Positions 7,581 to 13,046 of a stretch of 13,046 bases of DNA are shown here, in pieces. Numbering within the stretch: the stretch's first letter is position 1; each line of letters starts with the position of its first letter. The notes below the pieces were generated by a model. That model worked only from the letters and a program-made list of their open reading frames with translations, searched no databases and was not told the origin of the DNA. Origin of the DNA: Lutibacter sp. (GTDB lineage Bacteria; Bacteroidota; Bacteroidia; Flavobacteriales; Flavobacteriaceae); the NCBI GenBank assembly GCA_003516285.1, contig DPCK01000021.1:49032-62077 (forward strand). Direction: 5' to 3'. A program made the position numbers and the translations under genes.

Positions 7581-7613
7581 TTTGCCGATTGTATAAAACA
7601 TTTTGTAAATTTG
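7581..7613 (+). promoter_or_regulatory. Promoter of the M23 peptidase-MerR operon
   Basis: TTTG at 7581-7584 (-33) and TAAATTTG at 7606-7613 (-7, exact TAnnTTTG) are separated by 21 bp. This is the best two-part Bacteroidota-type promoter in the window. Transcription should start near 7620, leaving a leader of roughly 50 nt before the ATG at 7674. Confidence 0.6.
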
Positions 7614-7673
7614 TCGTTATTGCTTCAAAATATGAGCCAATACTTGACGCAAAAATAATATAATTTTTATACA

Positions 7674-8645
7674 ATGGCGAAGGTAAAATATTATTACGAT
7701 CCAGAATCATTATCCTATCAAAAGATCCGTCCAAAAAAAGGGGAAAATTTAAAAAAATTGATGTTAACATTGGCAAGCGCCACAGTTTTTATGATTTTGG
7801 GGTTTGTTGTTTTTACCAATATTTTTGAATCTCCCAAAGAAAAAGAATTAAAAAGTCAGTTAGAGTTTGTAAAATTAAATGAAGAACTGCACGCCAAAAA
7901 AATTGTTCAGTTATCAGAAGTTCTAGCAGATATCCAAGAAAGAGACAATAACATTTACCGTTTGTACTTTGAAGTAAATCCAATTCCCGATGAACAGCGC
8001 AAAGCTGGTTTTGGCGGGGTAAACCGTTATAAAGCGTTGGAAGGTTTCGACAATTCAGAGATGATTATTGACGTGACCAAAAATATGGATATTTTGGCAA
8101 AACAACTGTATGTGCAGTCGAAATCGTTAGATGAAATCGTAAAATTGGCAGAGAATAAAGAAAAATTATTGGCGGCAATACCGGCCATTCAACCTATAGA
8201 AAATCAGAATTTAACCCGTATGGCTTCTGGCTACGGATGGCGATCGGATCCCTTTACGAAAGCCAGAAAAAAACATTTGGGAATGGATTTTTCTGCACCT
8301 GTTGGAACTCCGGTTTATGCTTCAGGTGACGGTTACGTGGAACGCGCCGACCAAAATTCTGCCGGCTACGGAAAGCATATCAGAATAGAACACGGCTTTG
8401 GATACATTTCCCTGTATGCGCATTTAAGCAATTACAACGTCAGAAAAGGGCAAAAAGTAAAAAGAGGCGATTTGATTGGCTTTGTTGGAAATACCGGACG
8501 TTCACAAGGTCCGCATTTGCATTATGAAATTTATAAAAACCATACAGCGATAAATCCTATTAATTTTTACTACGGAAACTTGTCGCCGGAAGAATTTGAA
8601 GCGATGCAAAAAGCCGCACAAATTGAAGGACAATCTCTTGACTAA
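7674..8645 (+). CDS. Membrane-anchored M23-family metallopeptidase (LytM-like)
   Basis: This 323-residue protein is predicted to act on peptidoglycan cross-bridges or stems in the periplasm. Residues 1-26 are basic and cytoplasmic, and residues 29-50 form a single membrane segment. Residues 54-95 look like a coiled coil (EKELKSQLEFVKLNEELHAK and on). The peptidase domain spans about 180-297. Its zinc ligands are complete: His201 and Asp205 in HLGMDF, and His283 in HLHYE. The second conserved histidines His250 (YAH) and His281 are also present, so it should be an active enzyme rather than an EnvC/NlpD-type activator. The topology and the VKYYYDPESLSYQKI start fit a well-conserved Flavobacteriaceae protein located beside alaS. 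Its stop codon overlaps the MerR start as TAATG, so the two are probably translationally coupled. Confidence 0.93.
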   Translation: MAKVKYYYDPESLSYQKIRPKKGENLKKLMLTLASATVFMILGFVVFTNIFESPKEKELKSQLEFVKLNEELHAKKIVQLSEVLADIQERDNNIYRLYFEVNPIPDEQRKAGFGGVNRYKALEGFDNSEMIIDVTKNMDILAKQLYVQSKSLDEIVKLAENKEKLLAAIPAIQPIENQNLTRMASGYGWRSDPFTKARKKHLGMDFSAPVGTPVYASGDGYVERADQNSAGYGKHIRIEHGFGYISLYAHLSNYNVRKGQKVKRGDLIGFVGNTGRSQGPHLHYEIYKNHTAINPINFYYGNLSPEEFEAMQKAAQIEGQSLD

Positions 8646-8977
8646 TGCATATAGATTTACCTGAAAAACGTTATTACAAAATTGGCGAAGTCGCCAGCGC
8701 ATTTGGCGTTAACACGTCCCATATTCGATTTTGGGAAAATGAATTCGACATTTTAAAACCAAAAAAAAATAAAAAAGGAAATCGTCTTTTTACCCAAGAA
8801 GACATCAAAAATCTGAAACTGATTTATCATTTGGTCAAAGAAAAAGGCTTTACCTTAGAAGGGGCAAAAAACAAAATGAAGGAGCAGCCAAAAGCGGTAA
8901 AAAATAACCAGGAAATTATCACGCGGCTGGAAGCCATCAAACAAGAGCTTATTAAAATTAAAAGCCAAATTGATTAG
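8645..8977 (+). CDS. MerR-family transcriptional regulator (short form)
   Basis: This 110-residue protein has a MerR-type winged helix-turn-helix at its N-terminus. KIGEVASAFGVNTSHIRFWE (residues 12-31) is the HTH, and KKNKKGNRLFTQEDI supplies the wing. A predicted coiled coil (about 86-109, ITRLEAIKQELIKIKSQ) would allow dimerisation. There is no C-terminal cysteine or drug-binding domain, so it does not look like a metal or multidrug sensor of the MerR/BmrR kind; its signal is unknown. The ATG overlaps the M23 stop by one base (TAATG), which fixes the start and makes the pair an operon. Regulation of envelope genes, including its own operon or the nearby lemA cluster, would be a guess from position only. 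Confidence 0.9.
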   Translation: MHIDLPEKRYYKIGEVASAFGVNTSHIRFWENEFDILKPKKNKKGNRLFTQEDIKNLKLIYHLVKEKGFTLEGAKNKMKEQPKAVKNNQEIITRLEAIKQELIKIKSQID

Positions 8978-9022
8978 TTATTTACTTGCCTAATTTGGAC
9001 TTAACAATAAAAACAATATTTT

Positions 9023-9168
9023 GGAGGGCGTTCCCCGCCAGCTGGCCGGTCGGGCTTTTCGCTGCAAGTCCTCGCACGCCCAAAAGCGTGACTGCTAGCT
9101 TTACGCTGCAAACTAGGTTCACTGAACTCTTATAAAAAATAATAAATGGGTGAAGTAATCCCTAACGC
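9023..9168. repeat. GC-rich intergenic repeat-like element
   Basis: The core 9023-9110 is about 65% G+C by my count, in an AT-rich genome. It begins with GGAGGGCGTTCCCCGCC and contains an 8-bp direct repeat, CGCTGCAA, at 9060-9067 and 9104-9111. Two hairpin options are visible: CACGC/GCGTG (9075-9079 with 9086-9090) and AGCGT/ACGCT (9085-9089 with 9103-9107). It appears to end with ATCCCTAACGC (9158-9168). From memory, elements that start GGGCGTxCCC and end ATCCCTAACG are dispersed between genes in many Flavobacteriia genomes. The exact borders and copy number cannot be seen from one window. It encodes no protein and does not fold as a tRNA. Confidence 0.5.
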
Positions 9169-9229
9169 AAATAACAAATGCAAACAAAATAATTTTTTAA
9201 TTCAATGTTAAATGTGACAATCAATATCG

Positions 9230-9237
9230 TAATTTAG
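9230..9237 (+). promoter_or_regulatory. Possible -7 box for the lemA-TPM operon
   Basis: TAATTTAG differs from TAnnTTTG at one position and is followed by C, as often seen. It lies 73 bp before the lemA ATG. I see no clear -33 element about 20 bp upstream, so this is only a weak candidate. Confidence 0.22.
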
Positions 9238-9309
9238 CGTTAAAATGTAACAAAATTGTTTTTTGGTACACCAATCAAACAAATTATTAACAATCAAAAA
9301 TAGTAAAAA

Positions 9310-9918
9310 ATGAAAAAGTGGTTAATACCTGTAATTATAGTAGCGGTACTGGCTTTCGCCGGTTATAGCTGGGTAAAAGGATTTTACAACACGGCAATTC
9401 AGTTGAATGAAAATGTTTCAGAAAGTTGGGGAAATGTGGAAACAGCCTACCAACGCAGAAATGATTTAATTGGTAACTTGGTAAACACCGTAAAAGGCGC
9501 TGCCGATTTTGAAAGAGAAACGTTAACTTCGGTAATCGAAGCGCGTGCAAAAGCAACTTCCGTACAAATTGACCCAACAAACATTACGCCTGAGCAATTG
9601 GCGCAATTTAACCAAGTTCAGGGCGGTTTAAGCGGTGCTTTAAAAAGCTTGTTGGTGACAGTTGAACGTTATCCCGATTTAAAAGCAAACCAAAATTTCC
9701 TGAAATTACAAGATGAGTTGGCAAGTACGGAAAATCAGATTTTAACGGCCCGTACACGTTTTAACGAAGCCACCAAACCATTTAACACCCACGTAAAGAG
9801 TTTTCCAAATTCAATTTTAGCCGGATTTTTTAATTTTGACGGCAAACCGTATTTTGATGCCGAAGCCGGTGCAGAAAATGCCCCAGATGTACAATTTGAT
9901 TTTGGTAAAAAAGAATAA
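9310..9918 (+). CDS. lemA: LemA family protein
   Basis: This 202-residue protein has one N-terminal membrane segment (about residues 4-20) and then a mostly helical LemA domain. The family signature is clear: SWGNVETAYQRRNDLIGNLVNTVKG (39-63), then ERETLTSVIEARAKA (68-82) and NQILTARTRFNEATKPFN towards the end. The usual DLIPNLV reads DLIGNLV here. LemA proteins are membrane-anchored with a helical domain; their molecular role is not settled. The gene heads a tight cluster with two TPM-domain genes. Its TAA overlaps the next ATG (TAATG), showing coupling. The A-rich leader before the ATG is typical for Bacteroidota. Confidence 0.95.
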   Translation: MKKWLIPVIIVAVLAFAGYSWVKGFYNTAIQLNENVSESWGNVETAYQRRNDLIGNLVNTVKGAADFERETLTSVIEARAKATSVQIDPTNITPEQLAQFNQVQGGLSGALKSLLVTVERYPDLKANQNFLKLQDELASTENQILTARTRFNEATKPFNTHVKSFPNSILAGFFNFDGKPYFDAEAGAENAPDVQFDFGKKE

Positions 9919-10355
9919 TGTCAAAAATTGAAGAATTTTTAACCGTCGCGCAAGAGCAAGACATCATAAAAGCAATTGAAGTGGCAGAAAAAAACACTTC
10001 AGGAGAAATTCGCGTCCATATAGAAAAAATCACAGATTTACCTCCATTGCAAAGGGCTTTGGAGGTTTTTCATTTGTTGGAAATGGACAAAACCGATTTA
10101 AGAAACGGCGTATTGATTTATGTGGCCATTGAAAGCAGAAAATTTGCCATCTTGGGCGATGAAGGAATCCATTCAAAAGTAACCGAAAATTTTTGGGATG
10201 CTGAAAAAGAATTGATGCTGTCTTATTTTAAAACAGCAGAATTTTCAAAAGGAATTGAACTTGCCATTCTTGAAGTTGGGAAAAAACTGAAAGAATTTTT
10301 CCCTTATCATTCAAGTGATACCGACGAATTATCTAATGAAGTTTCAAGAGGATAA
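9918..10355 (+). CDS. TPM-domain protein, cytoplasmic short form
   Basis: This 145-residue protein carries a TPM (TLP18.3/Psb32/MOLO-1) domain over nearly its whole length. Typical blocks are EKNTSGEIRVHIEK (25-38), NGVLIYVAIESRKFAILGDEGI (63-84) and the late helix KGIELAILEVGKKLKEFFP. It has neither signal peptide nor membrane segment, so it probably stays in the cytoplasm or binds a membrane partner. That contrasts with its larger neighbour, which has the same domain but is exported. The TPM domain has been linked to phosphatase activity in a plant homolog and to assembly or repair roles, but no catalytic set can be confirmed here. It is coupled to lemA by a TAATG overlap and followed 5 bp later by the second TPM gene. 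Confidence 0.9.
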   Translation: MSKIEEFLTVAQEQDIIKAIEVAEKNTSGEIRVHIEKITDLPPLQRALEVFHLLEMDKTDLRNGVLIYVAIESRKFAILGDEGIHSKVTENFWDAEKELMLSYFKTAEFSKGIELAILEVGKKLKEFFPYHSSDTDELSNEVSRG

Positions 10356-10360
10356 AACCA

Positions 10361-11164
10361 ATGATGTACAAATCAAATAAAAAATATATTGTTTTTTTTA
10401 TAACCATTTTGCTGGCACAAATTGCTTTTTCGCAGTTCACCATTCCCGAAAAACCAAAATTGCAAACCAGTGTTTATGATTATGCGAATTTATTGACCAC
10501 CGAACAAAAATCGGCACTCGAAAGCAAATTAATCAGCTATTCCGATTCCACTTCTACCCAAATTGTGGTGGTAACTGTTGAAACCATCAAGGGGGAAGAT
10601 ATTGGAATTTTAACGCCAAAATGGGCGCATGAATGGGGAATTGGTCAGGCAAAAGAGGACAATGGTGTGTTTGTTTTGTTGGCCAACAAAGAACGTAAAA
10701 TATGGATTGCTCCGGGTTATGGCGTGGAGCATAAATTAACAGCCGGAATTACCGGTGAATTGGTCAGAAATATCATCATTCCCGAATTTAAAAAAGGCGA
10801 TTTTTATGGCGGTTTGGACAAAGGATCCGACGCCATATTTGATGTGTTAAAAGGCACTTATAAAAGCAAAAAAACACCAAAAAGTGAAAGTGGCGGAATC
10901 CCAACTTTTGCCATTATTTTCATTATTTTCATCATTTTGATGGTCATTTTTTCTAAAAAGGATAAAGGTAGCGGTGATGATAAAGGCAAAGGATTCAGAA
11001 AAGATTCAACAGGAATGGATATTTTAACGGCCATACTTTTAAGTCGAGCCGGCAGGGGAAGTTTTGGCGGCGGCAGTTTTGGCGGTGGCTCAAGCGGTGG
11101 AGGTTTTGGCGGTGGTTTTGGCGGCGGCGGATTTAGCGGCGGTGGCGCAGGCGGCGGCTGGTAA
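10361..11164 (+). CDS. Exported TPM-domain membrane protein with glycine-rich tail (YgcG-like)
   Basis: This protein has 267 residues. A signal peptide covers about residues 1-24 (cleavage likely at AFS-Q). The TPM domain spans 37-165: VYDYANLLTTEQ, STQIVVVTVETIKG, NGVFVLLANKERKIWIAPGYG, then the KKGDFYGGLDKG helix. A membrane segment follows at 182-198. Next comes a charged linker and a tail of glycine-rich repeats (232-266) that ends GGGAGGGW. The order signal peptide-TPM-membrane span-Gly tail places the TPM domain in the periplasm and the tail in the cytoplasm, if the signal is cleaved. The Gly tail is a regular feature of this family. Its function is unproven; co-occurrence with LemA suggests a joint membrane complex. 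Two in-frame ATGs stand side by side at 10361 and 10364, and either could be the start. Confidence 0.93.
   Translation: MMYKSNKKYIVFFITILLAQIAFSQFTIPEKPKLQTSVYDYANLLTTEQKSALESKLISYSDSTSTQIVVVTVETIKGEDIGILTPKWAHEWGIGQAKEDNGVFVLLANKERKIWIAPGYGVEHKLTAGITGELVRNIIIPEFKKGDFYGGLDKGSDAIFDVLKGTYKSKKTPKSESGGIPTFAIIFIIFIILMVIFSKKDKGSGDDKGKGFRKDSTGMDILTAILLSRAGRGSFGGGSFGGGSSGGGFGGGFGGGGFSGGGAGGGW
11056..11161 (+). repeat. Glycine-codon repeat tract inside the exported TPM gene
   Basis: The tract is built from alternating GGC and GGT codons broken by Phe and Ser codons (units such as TTTGGCGGCGGC). It makes a short GC-rich island at the 3' end of the gene. Degenerate units of this kind may change in number by slippage. 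Confidence 0.6.
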
Positions 11165-11185
11165 ATTTTTGTAGTATATCCGTTT

Positions 11186-11208
11186 AATTTTAATTGTTAA
11201 AATTTTTT
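11186..11208 (+). terminator. Possible weak terminator after the lemA-TPM operon
   Basis: AATTTTAA (11186-11193) and TTAAAATT (11197-11204) form a perfect 8-bp stem with a 3-nt loop, and the run of T continues to 11208. The stem has no G-C pairs, so it would be weak, and read-through into the next gene 9 bp further on is plausible. Confidence 0.3.
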
Positions 11209-11216
11209 ATTCCTTA

Positions 11217-11744
11217 ATGAACGCATACGTCGAATTTGTAAAAGCCTACCCAATTTACAGTGCTATGATACAATTTGCCGTATTGGGCACTTTGGGAGAC
11301 ATCTTGTCAAAGTGGATGCAAACGGGCAAAGTATTTTTGCCTTATAAATTACCGATTATTTTAATGAAAATGGTGGAATGGGCCATCATTGCCATTACCA
11401 TAAAATATGCATTTGTGGGTTATCAGGGTTTTCTTGACAACTTGGTGGCCCATCATTTTGTACCTGAGATGGGATTGCTTGGAAGCGCATTTGCTTTATC
11501 GGTTTTTATGAATTTGCAATACGGATTATTTCTGGTTATTTTTCACCGTTTTCTTGATAATTTGATTGCCAGACAAAACAATTGGAAAAATATTGACAAA
11601 GGAATGTTGTCCTTAATTTGGTTTTGGATTCCGGCACATACCATTACTTTTATGCTCGATAAACCTTATCAAATTGGTTTGGCTGCTATTTGGTCACTGG
11701 TTTTGGGCTTTATTTTGGGATATTACAACAGGGAAAGCAAATAG
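11217..11744 (+). CDS. Integral membrane protein, Mpv17/PMP22-like
   Basis: This 175-residue protein has about four hydrophobic segments (roughly 12-32, 45-66, 84-112 and 130-170). Its pattern resembles the eukaryotic Mpv17/PMP22 family. An early YPIYSAMIQFAVLGTLGD segment resembles the YP-x-x-T-x-x-x-x-x-G-x-L-x-x-x-GD start of Mpv17. Late in the protein a W (residue 119), then IWFWIPAHTITFML, then a P and an IWSLVLGFIL ending mirror the family signature W-x-x-P-x-x-x-x-x-F-x-x-x-P with a closing W-x-x-x-L. The middle GP-x-x-H-x-W signature is not clear. I judge this by eye and by memory, so a distant match or chance similarity of membrane segments remains possible. Mpv17 relatives are inner mitochondrial or peroxisomal channels or transporters. 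The role in this bacterium is unknown. It begins 52 bp after the TPM operon. Confidence 0.55.
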   Translation: MNAYVEFVKAYPIYSAMIQFAVLGTLGDILSKWMQTGKVFLPYKLPIILMKMVEWAIIAITIKYAFVGYQGFLDNLVAHHFVPEMGLLGSAFALSVFMNLQYGLFLVIFHRFLDNLIARQNNWKNIDKGMLSLIWFWIPAHTITFMLDKPYQIGLAAIWSLVLGFILGYYNRESK

Positions 11745-11770
11745 TTTTAATTTTTAATAAATATTTTCAT

Positions 11771-11778
11771 TAAGTTTG
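11771..11778 (+). promoter_or_regulatory. -7 box of the DUF1569/DinB-like gene
   Basis: TAAGTTTG is an exact TAnnTTTG match. Its last three bases are the TTG at 11776 that could otherwise be read as a start codon. If it is a promoter box, transcription starts near 11783 and translation at the ATG at 11806. A T-rich stretch with TTTT at 11745-11748 is at the right distance for a poor -33 element. Confidence 0.4.
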
Positions 11779-11805
11779 AGTTCTCAAATTTCCGAAAAAA
11801 TCAGC

Positions 11806-12273
11806 ATGGATATTCATAAAAGTATTTTAAATTTAGAAAAGGCAATTCCATTCTATGATCAGCGCCAAGAATTGGTGTCGGCAAAAAATGTGGCGTGGCA
11901 TTTAGACCATTCATTAAGAGTGATTAATAATGTTTGTGAAGGATTAAAAACATCCAAACCTGAAAATTACAAGAGCACTTTCAGTCTACTTAAATTTTAT
12001 ATTTTTTTTAGGGGAAGAATTCCCCGAGGAAAAGCTAAAGCGCCAAAATCTGTTGTTTCAAATGAAGAAATTTTAAAATCATCTATTGAATCGCAATTGG
12101 CATTGGCGAAAATCAATTTGCAAGAAATTAAAAACTTATCTGCAAAAAGCAACTTCCAACATCCTTATTTTGGAAAATTATCTTTAAAAAAGAGTCAGCA
12201 TTTTTTAGCAATTCACACCAATCACCATTTATTTATTGTTAATGACATACTTGATAAACCATCTATAGCATAA
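11806..12273 (+). CDS. DUF1569/DinB-like putative metal-binding protein
   Basis: This 155-residue protein, probably cytoplasmic, resembles the DinB/YfiT-like four-helix bundle fold, DUF1569 branch. Histidines are placed as in that group: WHLDH (His32, His35) in the second helix, and the C-terminal HPYFGKLSL (119-127) followed by HTNHH (His137, His140, His141). GRIPRGKAKAP (70-80) resembles the RGxxP-type loop of DUF1569 proteins. Three of the histidines would form the usual metal site. Some DinB-fold relatives are thiol-dependent transferases, but no substrate can be assigned here. I prefer the ATG at 11806; a TTG at 11776 would add 10 residues but overlaps a perfect -7 promoter box. It follows the Mpv17-like gene by 61 bp and probably has its own promoter. 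Confidence 0.7.
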   Translation: MDIHKSILNLEKAIPFYDQRQELVSAKNVAWHLDHSLRVINNVCEGLKTSKPENYKSTFSLLKFYIFFRGRIPRGKAKAPKSVVSNEEILKSSIESQLALAKINLQEIKNLSAKSNFQHPYFGKLSLKKSQHFLAIHTNHHLFIVNDILDKPSIA

Positions 12274-12350
12274 TATAGAAATCTTTTATTTTGAAATTTT
12301 TTTGCCAATCTTAAGGTGTTAGAATCTTTTCGCTTTTGATAACTTTTTGA

Positions 12351-12399
12351 ACTTCCGTCTTCAGTCTTCCAACTTCCGACTCCTGACTTTCAGCTCTTT
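12351..12399. repeat. Degenerate 7-bp tandem repeat, seven units
   Basis: The tract divides exactly into seven 7-bp units: ACTTCCG, TCTTCAG, TCTTCCA, ACTTCCG, ACTCCTG, ACTTTCA, GCTCTTT. The consensus is about ACTTCCG. It ends at 12399, directly against the cydB stop codon (12400-12402, minus strand), so it forms the first part of the cydB 3' untranslated region. On the cydB transcript it is a purine-rich tract of about CGGAAGT units. I recall similar CTTCCGACT-type tracts between genes in Flavobacteriaceae, but cannot check their number here. Confidence 0.65.
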
Positions 12400-13046
12400 T
12401 CAATGATGATCGTGCTTCTCTGTTAATTTTCCTTTATAAATACGATGCACAAAAGTAAAATAAACCAAGATCAATAAAAATGCGATTATCCACCATACCA
12501 ATCCCACCTGTAAACCATAAATTTCAGAGGAAGTATTGTAAATGGTCAGTGAAGGAACTTGTGAATTTGTGCTTGGCAATACCACCGGAAACATAGCCGT
12601 AACAGCGCTGCCAATACCGCTGATAATAAACAAGGTTGAACTTGTAAATCCAAGCCAGTGTTTGTTGCTTTTCGCAAACAGCAGCATTCCTATAAAACCC
12701 AATAAGGCCATAAATGGCAATAAATAAGCTGAAGGATGTTGGTCAAAAATATCTTTATGAAATGATTTCATCGCCATAAACGCAAACAAAGAAATCAGAA
12801 TAAACACAAGTAAAGCAATCCAAAGCGGTAATATTTTCGATTGTAATTTTTTTACAAAATCACCTTCAGTTTTTAAAATAATCCAATAAGCGCCGTGAAT
12901 GGTGAGGGTTAAAACTGCGACCAAACCAATGGTTACCGTAAACCAATCTATTACGCCGGGACGTTCTGCAAATGGCGAAAAACTGCTGTCCCACAAAGGC
13001 GTAAAAAAGGAATATTGGTGTTTAAATTGCGCAACACCATTTTCTA
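12400..13046 (-). CDS. cydB: Cytochrome bd ubiquinol oxidase subunit II, C-terminal part (truncated by window edge)
   Basis: The minus-strand frame is open from the right edge to the TGA at 12402-12400, giving about 215 residues. The TTG near 12996 is an internal leucine codon; 16 further codons lie upstream inside the window (ending QYSFFTPLW). CydB is the smaller membrane subunit of the bd-type quinol oxidase, which reduces O2 to water with high affinity in the cytoplasmic membrane. Recognisable parts are the VLTLTIHGAYWIILKTEG segment (HGA-x-x-x-x-x-KTEG is a CydB landmark), the F-x-GM-x-x-x-F region, TAMFPVVLPST, and the NTSSEIYGLQVGLVWW stretch before the last membrane helix. About five hydrophobic segments remain. 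The C-terminus ends in KHDHH, as in many relatives. cydA is expected upstream, beyond the right edge. Confidence 0.92.
   Translation of the reverse strand, partial: ENGVAQFKHQYSFFTPLWDSSFSPFAERPGVIDWFTVTIGLVAVLTLTIHGAYWIILKTEGDFVKKLQSKILPLWIALLVFILISLFAFMAMKSFHKDIFDQHPSAYLLPFMALLGFIGMLLFAKSNKHWLGFTSSTLFIISGIGSAVTAMFPVVLPSTNSQVPSLTIYNTSSEIYGLQVGLVWWIIAFLLILVYFTFVHRIYKGKLTEKHDHH

Larger units (their letters stand above)
8978..9309. other. 332-bp intergenic region between the MerR gene and lemA
   Basis: No coding sequence is visible. The middle (about 9023-9168) is a GC-rich, repeat-like element listed separately. The last 140 bp are very AT-rich and hold a possible lemA promoter (TAATTTAG, 9230-9237) and a small interrupted inverted repeat TTGGT-AC-ACCAA (9263-9274). 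No U-run terminator is visible after the MerR gene, so read-through into the GC-rich element is possible. Confidence 0.6.

Noticed and set aside
9117..9127. GTTCA-C-TGAAC near-palindrome as an operator
   Set aside because: Arms of 5 bp around one base occur often by chance, and it lies inside the repeat-like element rather than at a promoter.
9023..9130. GC-rich stretch considered as a tRNA or other known stable RNA
   Set aside because: No acceptor stem, anticodon arm or proper T-arm sequence can be arranged; GGTTCACTGAAC is only a near-palindrome. I do not recognise a known RNA family.
12994..12996. TTG as the start codon of a short membrane protein at the right end
   Set aside because: The frame continues upstream to the window edge and the sequence on both sides matches CydB, so the TTG is an internal leucine codon.
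1..13046. Search for CRISPR arrays, insertion sequences, transposases, integrases, toxin-antitoxin or defence genes
   Set aside because: No regularly spaced long repeats, terminal inverted repeats with a transposase, or defence-type domains were seen. Gene content looks core-genomic.

Overview
The window reads as chromosome of a member of the Bacteroidota, most likely the family Flavobacteriaceae. The base composition is AT-rich. Starts are preceded by A-rich leaders rather than Shine-Dalgarno sequences. Several intergenic regions carry the Bacteroidota-type -7 box TAnnTTTG, in two cases with perfect matches at well-placed sites. The protein set fits too: a long-form aromatic amino acid hydroxylase, a GSCFA protein, a LemA/TPM cluster and the alaS-M23-MerR neighbourhood. 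The window looks mostly like core and housekeeping sequence. I found no phage, insertion sequence, CRISPR array, rRNA or tRNA.

Layout, left to right. (1) At 1-128 on the minus strand is the N-terminus of a gene cut by the window edge, probably an M48-type metallopeptidase. It is divergent from a 581-residue aromatic amino acid hydroxylase (231-1976). (2) A small single-domain rhodanese (2044-2355) follows, with its own promoter, a striking 14-bp palindrome upstream and a strong terminator downstream. (3) A secreted M20-type amidohydrolase (2496-3788) has clearly different codon use and ends head-to-head with the next block. (4) On the minus strand alaS (4829-7441) is followed by a GSCFA-domain protein (3793-4734). 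A G/C-run hairpin repeat sits directly at the alaS stop codon. (5) Divergent from alaS, a membrane-anchored M23 peptidase overlaps a MerR-type regulator (7674-8977). (6) A GC-rich intergenic repeat-like element lies at about 9023-9168. (7) A tight lemA-TPM-TPM operon spans 9310-11164. (8) Two smaller genes follow: a membrane protein with Mpv17/PMP22-like sequence (11217-11744) and a DUF1569/DinB-like protein (11806-12273). (9) At the right edge is the C-terminal part of cydB on the minus strand, with a 7 x 7-bp degenerate tandem repeat against its stop codon.

How the genes relate: the M23 peptidase and the MerR protein are translationally coupled (TAATG), as are lemA and the first TPM gene. 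The M23/MerR and LemA/TPM blocks both point to envelope functions, but no single pathway joins the whole window. I did not find a convincing new multi-gene system. The observations most worth a second look are the palindrome upstream of the rhodanese gene, the bacterial Mpv17-like protein, the C-terminal half of the hydroxylase, the compositional outlier amidohydrolase, and three different non-coding repeat types.
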